A stretch of DNA of 50,100 nt, from assembly GCF_002160515.1 (NCBI RefSeq), contig NZ_NFKS01000024.1:1-50100 (forward strand). The letters run 5' to 3'. The translations under genes were made by a program, and so were the position numbers. The notes below the pieces were generated by a model, which saw nothing but the letters and a program-made list of their open reading frames with translations, was not told the origin of the DNA and did not search any database. The DNA comes from Anaeromassilibacillus sp. An172. Its GTDB lineage: Bacteria > Bacillota > Clostridia > Oscillospirales > Acutalibacteraceae. Positions 36,350 through 45,505 of the stretch are shown here, piece by piece (positions within the stretch are counted from its first letter, which is position 1; every line of letters begins with the position of its first letter).

Positions 36350-39300
36350 ATGAAAATATTAGCAAGGAAAAATGTAATTTCTGTTCTGCTTTCGGCTTCA
36401 ATGCTTACATCTGTTGCTTGCGGCTCTGTTTTCAGTGGTTTTGCTGAAAATACCGGAACAGACGGATATCTGGAACTCGACAGAACAGGCATGACTGCCA
36501 CGGCTTGTACACAGTATACAGATTATATTTGTAACGGCGACAGCTGTGCTCAGGCAATGCTCGACGGTAATGAAAACTCATGGTGGCATACCGATTGGAA
36601 TTCTCCGGCAGACATTATAAGACCGGAACATCCATATCATTGGGTAAATATTGATTTGAACGGGGCTAAGACAATTTCTAAAATCACATATTTGCCGAGA
36701 AACACTCAGTCCAATGGAAGATGGCTCAAATTTGATGTTATTATTACAGATGAAAATGACAAGGAAGTTAAGATTATCGAAAATGGTACTTTTGATTATG
36801 TTGAGGACGATGGAGATTTTACCTCAAGAGATATAGTATTCGATCCTGTAACAGCAAAGTCCGTTAAAATTCTTATAACCGATACAGACGGTCAGGGAGG
36901 AGTTCAGGATCATGCTGATTGTGCAGAGCTTTATTTCTACGGACCTGCAAATCCTATTGACAGTCTTAAATCAGTTATTGCAGAAGCTAAAAAGCTCAAT
37001 GCAGACGAAAAAACTACTCAGGCAAAATACGCACTTTTAAATGCTATAGCTAAAGCCGAAGAGGTTTTAGCAGAGGCTGAGGAAACCGGAGATGATGCAA
37101 ATGTTGAAACGGCCGCTAAAGATCTCCGTGGAGCAATAAAAACCTTTAATGACGCCGCAGAAGCTGTTAAGCCATTGGAGCTTGACAGAGCTGATATGAG
37201 TGCGGAAGCCTGTTCTCAGTACACCGATAAAATTCAGGACGGAGATGCCTGTGCAGATGCTGTACTGGATAATAATGTTGCAACATGGTGGCACACAGAT
37301 TGGAGAAGTCCTGCTCATGTTATAACACCTGATCATCCTCACTGGATAACAGTGGATTTAGGCGGGGTAAAGGAGATTTCTCAGATTACATACCAGCCAA
37401 GAGCAAACCAAGCAAACGGACGCTGGCTTAAATACAACCTTATTGTCACTGATGAAAATGGAAACGAAATAACCGTAATTGAAAATGGTGACATGGGATA
37501 TACAGAGGACGAAAAAGATTTTTGTTACCCCAGTGTTATTACATTTGACCCAATAAAGGCAAAATCATTCAAATTCGTTATAACAGATACAGACGGCGAC
37601 AGCAAAGGCGACCATGCAGCTTGTTCAGAGCTTTATGTTTATGCTCCGGCTCCTGTTGAAAAACCTCTTGCCACTTTTGAAGTTATAAGCGATACACATG
37701 TTTCCGGTACTGACACTAATTCAGGCAACTATCGCTACCTTACAGATGCTATTGAGGATATTAAAAAGCAGTTCCCTGATACGTCTGCAATCATTAACTG
37801 CGGAGATATTGCCGACTATGGCAACGAGGAAGAGATGTCAACATATTTTGGACTGCTCGGCGAGTATGTTGATGATTTCAGCGATGATTTCAAGTTTATA
37901 AATGCTCTCGGCAATCACGATATAAGATGGAAGAGCGGCGGATACGATGAGGTTTATGAAAGATATATGCGTCTTAATAAGCCATTCAGAACAGACGATT
38001 CTGATAATATATATTATGATGAATGGATAAATGGCTGCCATTTTATTGTCATGAATACAGAATGGGATACAAAGGATAGATGGTTTGTATCCGATGAGCA
38101 GCTTCAGTGGTTAAGAGAAAAGATAGCAGAAAACAATGAGGATGGAAGCAAGCCTGTATTTGTTATAGCTCATCCGCCTTTAAGAGACAGTTTTGAAAAG
38201 AGCTCTGAATGGGGCGGAATAGGTGTTCAGGATTATAAAATCAAAGAGGTTTTGAGAGATTATCCAAACACATTTTTATTTACAGGACACATTCACGCAA
38301 CCAAAACTTCCACAACTGTATTGCCTACTGATTTTGGTTATATGGTTGATGTTCCGTCAATTCCATACAGCGGACAGATAGGATATCATGTATCTGTTTA
38401 CAGCGACAGAGTAGAATTCAGCCTTTATGATTATGCCAATAATAAGGTTTTAAGCGAGTACGATAAGGTTGCCCAGCTTCCAAATCCCGCTGCTGAAAAC
38501 GGTAAGGTACTTGATGTAAACTTTGACAATGAAACAGCAGACGACAGAACAGATAACGGAAATAACGGCACTGTAGTTGGCGATGTTGAATACGTTGAGG
38601 GTTACACAGGAAAAGCGGTTCACATTGTAAATGATGGTACAGGCAAGGCTCAGCAGTATATTGATTTCGGTGACGTCTTGAAACTTGACGACAGTGATGT
38701 AACAATAATGTTTAACTATAAAGCCGGCGAAAAAACATTTGAGGATCAAGTTATTTTCGGAAATGTTTCTTCAAACGATGCAGATGCAGGATATTCATTT
38801 AAACAGACAGCGGAAGGCATTGATTTCAGCACAGGAGACGGCGCTTTTGATTCTGAGTCAAGTGCGAGATATCAGGACGGCAAGTGGCATAACTTTGCTG
38901 TAACTATTGACCGTGACGGCAAGGCTATATACTATGCAGACGGTATAAAGGTAAGTGAGGAGGATGTATCCTCAGCTGGTATATCACTTGATGCTGACGG
39001 CAAGCATTTGATATTAGGAGCAGACGCTGACGGAAACTGCGGCGTTAAGGACGCATATTTTGATGATGTTAAGATTTACAGACATGCTATTCTCGAGTCA
39101 GAAATGACAATAGTATATAATCCTTTTACAATTACTACAGCCGTTGATTCTGCAACACTTGAGTGGGATTCAGACTATCTTGATTATGCAGGTCATCCTC
39201 TTGCAGTAGACTATGTAGTGATTAACAGAACTCAAAAGATTGAAGTTTCAGACGATGTTGAAAGCTTTGTAATAGAAGGATTAGAGCCTGGTACAGAATA

Positions 39301-39574
39301 TGACATTTTGGCTGTAACTCATGAGCTTGATCATCCTAATAATCTTCAGGATGCATATCAGTTTAAAATTACAACAAAGCAAAACGCCTATGAACTTGGT
39401 GATGTTAACCATGATTCAAAAATAGATATAAATGACGCAACACTGGTTCAGCAGTATTGTGTGAAAATGAAGCTGGAAAACTTCGATGCAGCCCTTGCAG
39501 ATTTGAATAATGACGGCAGAATTACTGTTACAGATGCCACAATTATCGGATTTATAGCAGCAGGTATTAAGTAA
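36350..39574 (+). CDS. Secreted dockerin protein with discoidin, calcineurin-like phosphoesterase and LamG-like domains
   Basis: 1074 residues. Order: signal peptide (1-31); F5/8 type C-like domain (about 38-200); helical FIVAR-like spacer (205-275); a second F5/8 C copy (277-440) nearly parallel to the first (WWHTDW in both); metallophosphoesterase (447-690) with DTH 448, GD 485, GNHD 521 and GHIH 646; LamG/concanavalin-like domain (about 705-925); a Fn3-like stretch; and a type I dockerin (1016-1074) with two calcium repeats (DVNHDSKIDINDA, DLNNDGRITVTDA). It probably docks on a cohesin scaffold and binds glycans by its discoidin domains. Substrate of the phosphoesterase is unknown. AGGAGG precedes the ATG. 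Confidence 0.9.
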   Translation: MKILARKNVISVLLSASMLTSVACGSVFSGFAENTGTDGYLELDRTGMTATACTQYTDYICNGDSCAQAMLDGNENSWWHTDWNSPADIIRPEHPYHWVNIDLNGAKTISKITYLPRNTQSNGRWLKFDVIITDENDKEVKIIENGTFDYVEDDGDFTSRDIVFDPVTAKSVKILITDTDGQGGVQDHADCAELYFYGPANPIDSLKSVIAEAKKLNADEKTTQAKYALLNAIAKAEEVLAEAEETGDDANVETAAKDLRGAIKTFNDAAEAVKPLELDRADMSAEACSQYTDKIQDGDACADAVLDNNVATWWHTDWRSPAHVITPDHPHWITVDLGGVKEISQITYQPRANQANGRWLKYNLIVTDENGNEITVIENGDMGYTEDEKDFCYPSVITFDPIKAKSFKFVITDTDGDSKGDHAACSELYVYAPAPVEKPLATFEVISDTHVSGTDTNSGNYRYLTDAIEDIKKQFPDTSAIINCGDIADYGNEEEMSTYFGLLGEYVDDFSDDFKFINALGNHDIRWKSGGYDEVYERYMRLNKPFRTDDSDNIYYDEWINGCHFIVMNTEWDTKDRWFVSDEQLQWLREKIAENNEDGSKPVFVIAHPPLRDSFEKSSEWGGIGVQDYKIKEVLRDYPNTFLFTGHIHATKTSTTVLPTDFGYMVDVPSIPYSGQIGYHVSVYSDRVEFSLYDYANNKVLSEYDKVAQLPNPAAENGKVLDVNFDNETADDRTDNGNNGTVVGDVEYVEGYTGKAVHIVNDGTGKAQQYIDFGDVLKLDDSDVTIMFNYKAGEKTFEDQVIFGNVSSNDADAGYSFKQTAEGIDFSTGDGAFDSESSARYQDGKWHNFAVTIDRDGKAIYYADGIKVSEEDVSSAGISLDADGKHLILGADADGNCGVKDAYFDDVKIYRHAILESEMTIVYNPFTITTAVDSATLEWDSDYLDYAGHPLAVDYVVINRTQKIEVSDDVESFVIEGLEPGTEYDILAVTHELDHPNNLQDAYQFKITTKQNAYELGDVNHDSKIDINDATLVQQYCVKMKLENFDAALADLNNDGRITVTDATIIGFIAAGIK

Positions 39575-39603
39575 AAATATTTTGCAAAAACAAAAGGACG
39601 AGT

Positions 39604-39637
39604 TCGTACCCCTCACATAAGGAAGTGAAGGGTACGA
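39604..39637. repeat. Hairpin near the left end of the accessory region, carrying a 15-base inverted repeat
   Basis: An interrupted stem GTACCCCTCAC/GTGAAGGGTAC with one mismatch. Inside it TCACATAAGGAAGTG (39613-39627) recurs inverted at 49970-49984. It may mark the left end of a recombinase-mobilised element or act as a terminator for the minus-strand recombinase gene. Confidence 0.55.
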
Positions 39638-39657
39638 GGGCATCTCTGCATCAAATT

Positions 39658-41460
<1,803 letters not shown>

Positions 41461-41718
41461 CTATGCTAATATCCGATTGACCTTGGTTATCATATCTTCT
41501 CTTTGCTCCCTATCAAAGTGGGCGCAGACGACATAATAAATACCATCCATTTTCTTTACAAAATCTAAATCTTTTGGTTTTGAAATTTGCTCGAAGAAAG
41601 CAAGTCGCTTCTCCTTCGGCATATCTGCAAGCATATCGTAAATGTTGTTGATTGCCTCTCGGATAGTAGTGTCTTCGATAAATTGTTCCTTTGTTGTTTC
41701 GTCTATATAGCTGTTCAT
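41461..41718 (-). CDS. Small unknown protein of the recombinase module
   Basis: 85 residues, acidic and helical (TTIREAINNIYDMLADMPKEKRLAFFEQISK...IYYVVCAHFDREQREDMITKVNRIL). I do not recognise a named domain. I considered TnpW and rejected it on sequence grounds. It follows the sigma-like gene and precedes the recombinase, a place where many clostridial elements carry a small accessory gene. ATG 41718 lies nine bases after TAGGAGG. Confidence 0.65.
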   Translation of the reverse strand: MNSYIDETTKEQFIEDTTIREAINNIYDMLADMPKEKRLAFFEQISKPKDLDFVKKMDGIYYVVCAHFDREQREDMITKVNRILA

Positions 41719-41742
41719 ATGCAATAATCCTCCTATAAAGAA

Positions 41743-41772
41743 TAGAGTGAGAGAAAATTTCCCTCACTCTAT
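41743..41772 (-). terminator. Hairpin between the sigma-like gene and the small unknown gene
   Basis: AGAGTGAG pairs with CTCACTCT, with further interrupted pairing inside, followed on the minus strand by ATTCTTTATA. Terminator or attenuator. Confidence 0.5.
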
Positions 41773-41800
41773 AGTCCTTGAAAAAGCTGAAAATTACCCT

Positions 41801-42229
41801 CTAACGCTTAAATTGCTTCAGCTTTTTCCGCAGATGGTCTAATCTTGCGTAGATAGCTCCTGTTGTCAGACCGACAAGTGGCGCAATCTCCTTTATGGAA
41901 TAGCCCTGCATTTTCAGCAGGAGAATACGCAGAGTACGCTTGTCCACCGTAAGCAATGCACGATAAAGCGTTTCGTTTTCGATTTCATCTAACAATTCAT
42001 CGACAGAATGTATCTCTGCCTGCGACTCTCTATCCGCCATTTCTTCAAGGTACTCCGCTACATCATTTGTCCAACGGTAAAATCGCCTGTTGGAATTAAA
42101 ATCTGCTCTGTCATAAGTACGGATTTCCTCAATCGTGCTTTCGTCAACGCCGCACTCTCGCAATATCTTTTCTTCGTTCTCTTTCCAGATATGCCATTTG
42201 CGTTCTTCCCGTCCGTGGTTATATGCCAT
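41801..42229 (-). CDS. Sigma-70 region 4 (sigma factor-like) protein
   Basis: 142 residues; the C-terminal helix-turn-helix LTVDKRTLRILLLKMQGYSIKEIAPLVGLTTGAIYARLDHLRKKLKQF is a sigma-70 region 4. The N-terminal part is acidic and lacks a clear region 2, so it may be a regulator rather than a complete sigma factor. Such proteins are common next to serine recombinases on clostridial conjugative and mobilisable elements. GGAGG precedes the ATG. Confidence 0.8.
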   Translation of the reverse strand: MAYNHGREERKWHIWKENEEKILRECGVDESTIEEIRTYDRADFNSNRRFYRWTNDVAEYLEEMADRESQAEIHSVDELLDEIENETLYRALLTVDKRTLRILLLKMQGYSIKEIAPLVGLTTGAIYARLDHLRKKLKQFKR

Positions 42230-42679
42230 TTCATATGTCCTCCAATCTGAATTTTTGAAATGCTAAAAATCCAGATGGAGAGGGGGAGAACGGCATCCTA
42301 CGCCGTAAACCGGCTTCTTGCAGCGTTCCTCAAAAAACGACAAAAGAAAAACCGCAGAGGCTGTCAGACCTCCACGGCTTTCGGATATATAAATTCTATT
42401 TTGTAGATATTTGGCTTCTACTTTGAGGGTGTAAGAGTTCCTTGCATAAGCAAGAATTTTTTTGACGGGTTATCCCCACAAATCCATGATGCAATGTATG
42501 TAGCTGCTGCTTCGGATAAGCAGCAGAGCGACGGTCTTAGACCAACGCATAGAAAATCCCTCCAAACTCAAACGGGTCTGGAGGGTATCAGTAATTCATC
42601 TTGGCATAACGAAACCGCCCACCAAAAGCACCGTTTTTTTTATTCGGTGGGCTTGTCCTACCTATTGTTATATAAAAAT
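42230..42679. other. Non-coding stretch dense in hairpins
   Basis: No gene seen. It contains at least three stem-loops: CTGCTGCTT/AAGCAGCAG (42504-42526), CCCTCCA/TGGAGGG (42558-42585) and GCCCACC/GGTGGGC (42617-42652). It lies between the sigma-like gene and the HEAT-protein cassette and may be a patchwork of terminators and element remnants. Confidence 0.5.
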
Positions 42680-42721
42680 AGAGCCGATAAACTGTGTGTA
42701 TCTCACAAATTCATCGGCTCT
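42680..42721. repeat. Left copy of the hairpin bracketing the PadR cassette
   Basis: AGAGCCGAT and ATCGGCTCT pair at the ends of a 42-base hairpin. Its right arm CTCACAAATTCATCGGCTCT recurs in the same orientation with one change at 45389-45408. The TGA of the HEAT-repeat gene lies inside it. Confidence 0.75.
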
Positions 42722-43364
42722 GCGTCTTAGCGTCTGGCTCTTTGATGGTTTTAGATAATGTAGCTTTAATTGCCCCTTTAGCGTGAATACGAACTACGCT
42801 AACCTCATCGTGCGTTGCTATATATTCTAATTTTTCTAAATATGGTCGCACAAACTCAGGCTTTCGTTTTCCTAACACCCGAAACATCTCTGGTGCTTCT
42901 ATTCGGACTCTTTCGTTTTCATCGTTAAGAAGCTCTGCAAATATTGGCAAGCAATCTTCATACACCGCCCATGTATTTGTCGCAATGTTTTCCGAAGCCC
43001 ATATAAAACTTAACCGTACATTAGGGCTTTTATCTCCTGCCAAGGATAATAGTTCCTCAAAATAAGGGGCAACAAGGTCGTAATCTGCTCTGCCAATTCG
43101 TCCTAAAGCATTAGCGGTACGCTCTCTTAGTAAGTCATTTTCCGAAACGATAAAAGAAGCAATTTCTTTTGTATATGGTGCGACTTCCTGCGGATATATC
43201 AATCCCATCTCTCCAAGCAACCACATTGCTTTAGCCGTTATTTTAGGGGATTGATTTTTAAGTAAAGAAGCTACATAGGGGATATTTTGTTTCCAAATAG
43301 TTTTATCTTTTGTCAGTTGACCAAGTTCACGATATAATCTTTCATCCATCAGCGTTGTTTTCAC
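42711..43364 (-). CDS. HEAT-repeat protein
   Basis: 217 residues of about five helical-pair repeats (for example ITAKAMWLLGEMGLIYPQEVAPYTKEIASFI, LLRERTANALGRIGRADYDLVAPYFEELLSLA, NVRLSFIWASENIATNTWAVYEDCLPIFAEL). HEAT proteins are protein-binding scaffolds; the AlkD glycosylases share this fold but no catalytic residues can be claimed here. GTG start overlaps the TGA of the upstream KTR gene. Last gene of the four-gene operon opposite padR. Confidence 0.75.
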   Translation of the reverse strand: MKTTLMDERLYRELGQLTKDKTIWKQNIPYVASLLKNQSPKITAKAMWLLGEMGLIYPQEVAPYTKEIASFIVSENDLLRERTANALGRIGRADYDLVAPYFEELLSLAGDKSPNVRLSFIWASENIATNTWAVYEDCLPIFAELLNDENERVRIEAPEMFRVLGKRKPEFVRPYLEKLEYIATHDEVSVVRIHAKGAIKATLSKTIKEPDAKTQSR

Positions 43365-43555
43365 CTTTCCTTATCATCTCGCTTTTTATCAAAATCTTCA
43401 ATGACCGTTACTTGAAGTTTTTTTGCTTCAATCAATGTTTCCTGTTTACATTTCGGACAGTATAGGGGGAAATTCAAAAGAACAGTATCTTCTCTGATTT
43501 GATTACGAGTTTTATTGCCACAAACAGGACAGAGTATCCATTCTATTTTTGTCAT
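43361..43555 (-). CDS. Cysteine-rich KTR domain protein
   Basis: 64 residues with two CxxC pairs (CPVCGNKTRNQIREDT...LYCPKCKQETLIEAKKLQV) and the eponymous KTR. A tiny zinc-binding protein frequent on clostridial mobile elements; function unknown. It overlaps the HEAT gene start by four bases. Confidence 0.85.
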   Translation of the reverse strand: MTKIEWILCPVCGNKTRNQIREDTVLLNFPLYCPKCKQETLIEAKKLQVTVIEDFDKKRDDKER

Positions 43556-43575
43556 TTTAATACCTCACTATCGAT

Positions 43576-44214
43576 CTAAAAGAACAAGTTGCTCATAGAA
43601 TTATAAACAAAAGGAATATACATACAAAACAAAGCAAGGCGTTCCCATAATCCTTCATACTTCAAAATGGTATTTTGAAATTGCTCCTTATCTCCCATAA
43701 CAAAACAGGCAAAGAAAATAAGCGATAAAACAAATGAGCTTATACTGATGATGCCCTCAATCATGTTATTTTGCTTAAATGAAACAATACCATTTAGCAA
43801 CGAAAAAATCAGTAAAGCCATGAAACCGATTGCAGCACCTACTCCATGTATCTTTGATGCTGTAGTAACTATGTCTTTGCTCTCGTTTACACTAAAAAAT
43901 CCAGAAATAAGCCCTGCACCAACAGCAAAAATCCCAATCGAAAGAAGCATGAAAACCGCCAGAATAGGAAATTTTGCCCTTAATGACAAAAAGTATGCAC
44001 CCGCTGTGTAAGCTAAGAAACCACCAAGCCAAACAAGCCATAAATTATAAATAAGTCGGACAGGGCTTTGCGGACTTCCTAAAGCACTCATAACCATTAT
44101 CTTGCCGTTATATTCAGAATAAAATTGTTCCAATATCCACGGAACAATAAACTCGCCTATGATTGTGAATAACAAAATCATATTAAAGAACCTATTGTCT
44201 GCTATGTTTTTCAT
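43576..44214 (-). CDS. DUF998-like multi-pass membrane protein
   Basis: 212 residues with six or so hydrophobic segments. Features such as an N-terminal segment followed by YNGKIMVMSALGSPQSPVRLIYNLWL and the KIHGVGAAIGFMALLIFSLLNG helix resemble DUF998 proteins. No transporter motif is seen. It follows the AbrB-like gene by 12 bases. Confidence 0.7.
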   Translation of the reverse strand: MKNIADNRFFNMILLFTIIGEFIVPWILEQFYSEYNGKIMVMSALGSPQSPVRLIYNLWLVWLGGFLAYTAGAYFLSLRAKFPILAVFMLLSIGIFAVGAGLISGFFSVNESKDIVTTASKIHGVGAAIGFMALLIFSLLNGIVSFKQNNMIEGIISISSFVLSLIFFACFVMGDKEQFQNTILKYEGLWERLALFCMYIPFVYNSMSNLFF

Positions 44215-44226
44215 TTCGTTATTCTC

Positions 44227-44694
44227 CTAATATTTCTCTATACTTCCTTGAAAGTTATGGGCTTTTTCCAACAGCGGTCCTTTTGCCCCCATTGTAAAGG
44301 CAATATCACTGCTACGAATAGATAACAACTCCATTCCAAATTGTAGTTCTAAGACCGCCAAAGTGCTATACGGCAATTTAATCACACCATTTTTATCAAT
44401 ATCAAACCAAGCATATTTACGCCCTTTATATTGCATAAACTCGCCCTCCGAAAGCAAACAATCCCTTAATGCAGGACAATCCTCTAAAATATGCTTTAAC
44501 TTTGAACCCCGCAGCAACGAATATGTAGTTACACAAAAACCGCCTGTTATTTTGCTTCCTGTAAAGATAATAATTTTTCCATCTCGTGTTGCATCGTACT
44601 CCGACAATGCTTGTGGTGGAATATGGATTGTTAAATCTGGGTGTATAACAGAAAGCCCAAATACAAATTTACCGCCTTTATTAAGCTGTGGCAT
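44227..44694 (-). CDS. Unknown protein with possible tandem AbrB-like halves
   Basis: 155 residues with no name I recognise. Two segments look alike and like swapped-hairpin AbrB folds: VIHPDLTIHIPPQALSEYDA...GKIIIFTGSK (about 16-49) and DIDKNGVIKLPYSTLAVLEL...MELLSIRSSD (about 97-130). The resemblance is by eye and could be chance. First gene of the operon divergent from padR, with AAGGAGG before its ATG, so a regulatory or sensing role with PadR is a reasonable guess only. Confidence 0.6.
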   Translation of the reverse strand: MPQLNKGGKFVFGLSVIHPDLTIHIPPQALSEYDATRDGKIIIFTGSKITGGFCVTTYSLLRGSKLKHILEDCPALRDCLLSEGEFMQYKGRKYAWFDIDKNGVIKLPYSTLAVLELQFGMELLSIRSSDIAFTMGAKGPLLEKAHNFQGSIEKY

Positions 44695-44737
44695 AAAAAC
44701 CTCCTTTTCTAGTATTCCATTTTCAATTTGACTGTGG

Positions 44738-44743
44738 TATAAT
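44738..44743 (+). promoter_or_regulatory. Extended -10 promoter element of padR
   Basis: TATAAT preceded by TG and one base forms an extended -10. No good -35 is visible. Its transcript would run through the palindrome 20 bases downstream. Confidence 0.55.
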
Positions 44744-44762
44744 AGTAGTGTTTATAAAAACT

Positions 44763-44780
44763 ACTTTATATATAAAGTAC
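44763..44780. promoter_or_regulatory. Palindromic operator in the padR divergent region
   Basis: TACTTTATATATAAAGTA is a perfect 18-base palindrome between the two divergent genes, 35 bases before the padR ATG. A likely binding site for the dimeric PadR, allowing control of both directions. Confidence 0.65.
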
Positions 44781-44814
44781 TACAAATGCAACAGGATGTC
44801 AAGGAGGAAACTGT

Positions 44815-45351
44815 ATGTTATCAAAACCTGCCACAATGCTTTTAGGTCTAATTTATGAAAAACCGCTTAACGCATATGAGATAATAAAGCTCTTAAACTA
44901 CATGAATGTAAAATGGTGGTTTAATATCGCTGATTCAACCGTGTATTCTACGCTGAAAACTCTCGAAAAAAAGGAGTACATATTGGGTACTACTGAAAAA
45001 ATAGGGAATATGCCAGACCGCACCGTTTATAGCCTTTCTGATAAAGGGAAAGACGAGTTTATCGCTACACTAAAGGCGTCTATTTTACAATTTAATTATG
45101 ATACAAACATCTTTTCCATTGCCGCATTTTTCTTGAATACATTTACACCCGAAGAACAACAGGAGCTTTTACAGGAACGCCTTGCTGTCCTGCAAAAATA
45201 CCGTACAGGAATTGAAAAGCAAGTAAATCCATTATGGGAGAATGAAGTTTCTGCTACTCATTCTGCAAATGTAAAAAGAATGATTGATTTAGTAGATGCG
45301 GAAATAACAGGAGCAAACCGTTTGCTTGAAAGCTGTAATAAAAACGATTAG
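44815..45351 (+). CDS. PadR family transcriptional regulator
   Basis: 178 residues. An N-terminal winged helix (MLLGLIYEKPLNAYEIIKLLNYMNVKWWFNIADSTVYSTLKTLEKKEYILGTTEKIGNMPDRTVYSLSDKGKDEF) and a C-terminal helical dimerisation domain. PadR proteins repress divergent genes and release on binding small aromatic compounds or drugs. It is divergent from four cassette genes and has AAGGAGG before its ATG. Confidence 0.9.
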   Translation: MLSKPATMLLGLIYEKPLNAYEIIKLLNYMNVKWWFNIADSTVYSTLKTLEKKEYILGTTEKIGNMPDRTVYSLSDKGKDEFIATLKASILQFNYDTNIFSIAAFFLNTFTPEEQQELLQERLAVLQKYRTGIEKQVNPLWENEVSATHSANVKRMIDLVDAEITGANRLLESCNKND

Positions 45352-45363
45352 TATAAGTGCATG

Positions 45364-45410
45364 AAAGAGCCGATGAGTTGTGAGTTACCTCACAAGTTCA
45401 TCGGCTCTTT
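45364..45410 (+). terminator. padR terminator; right copy of the bracketing hairpin
   Basis: AAAGAGCCGATGA and TCATCGGCTCTTT form a perfect 13-bp stem, continued inside by TTGTGAG/CTCACAA. The related left copy is at 42680-42721. Confidence 0.8.
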
Positions 45411-45425
45411 ACATTTAACAGGGTT

Positions 45426-45470
45426 TTAGGGACAGAAGTCCCTAATAAGCGAATTTGGATAACCAAATTC
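45426..45470. repeat. Two perfect hairpins between padR and the subtilase gene
   Basis: TTAGGGAC/GTCCCTAA with loop AGAA, then GAATTTGG/CCAAATTC with loop ATAA. They sit 3' of the subtilase gene (minus) and may end its transcript. Confidence 0.5.
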
Positions 45471-45505
45471 AGTGCTTGGTAAGACATAACATCTAGCTAA
45501 AGATA

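Noticed and set aside
41461-41718. TnpW identity for the small protein next to the recombinase
   Set aside because: TnpW proteins are shorter and have a different C-terminal pattern; only the genomic context suggested it.
42504-42652. CRISPR array
   Set aside because: The inverted repeats here are unrelated to one another and not regularly spaced; no cas genes occur in the window.
42230-42710. Riboswitch or T-box in the hairpin-rich gap
   Set aside because: Stem-loops are present but none of the conserved cores or a T-box sequence could be recognised, and no suitably placed downstream gene follows.
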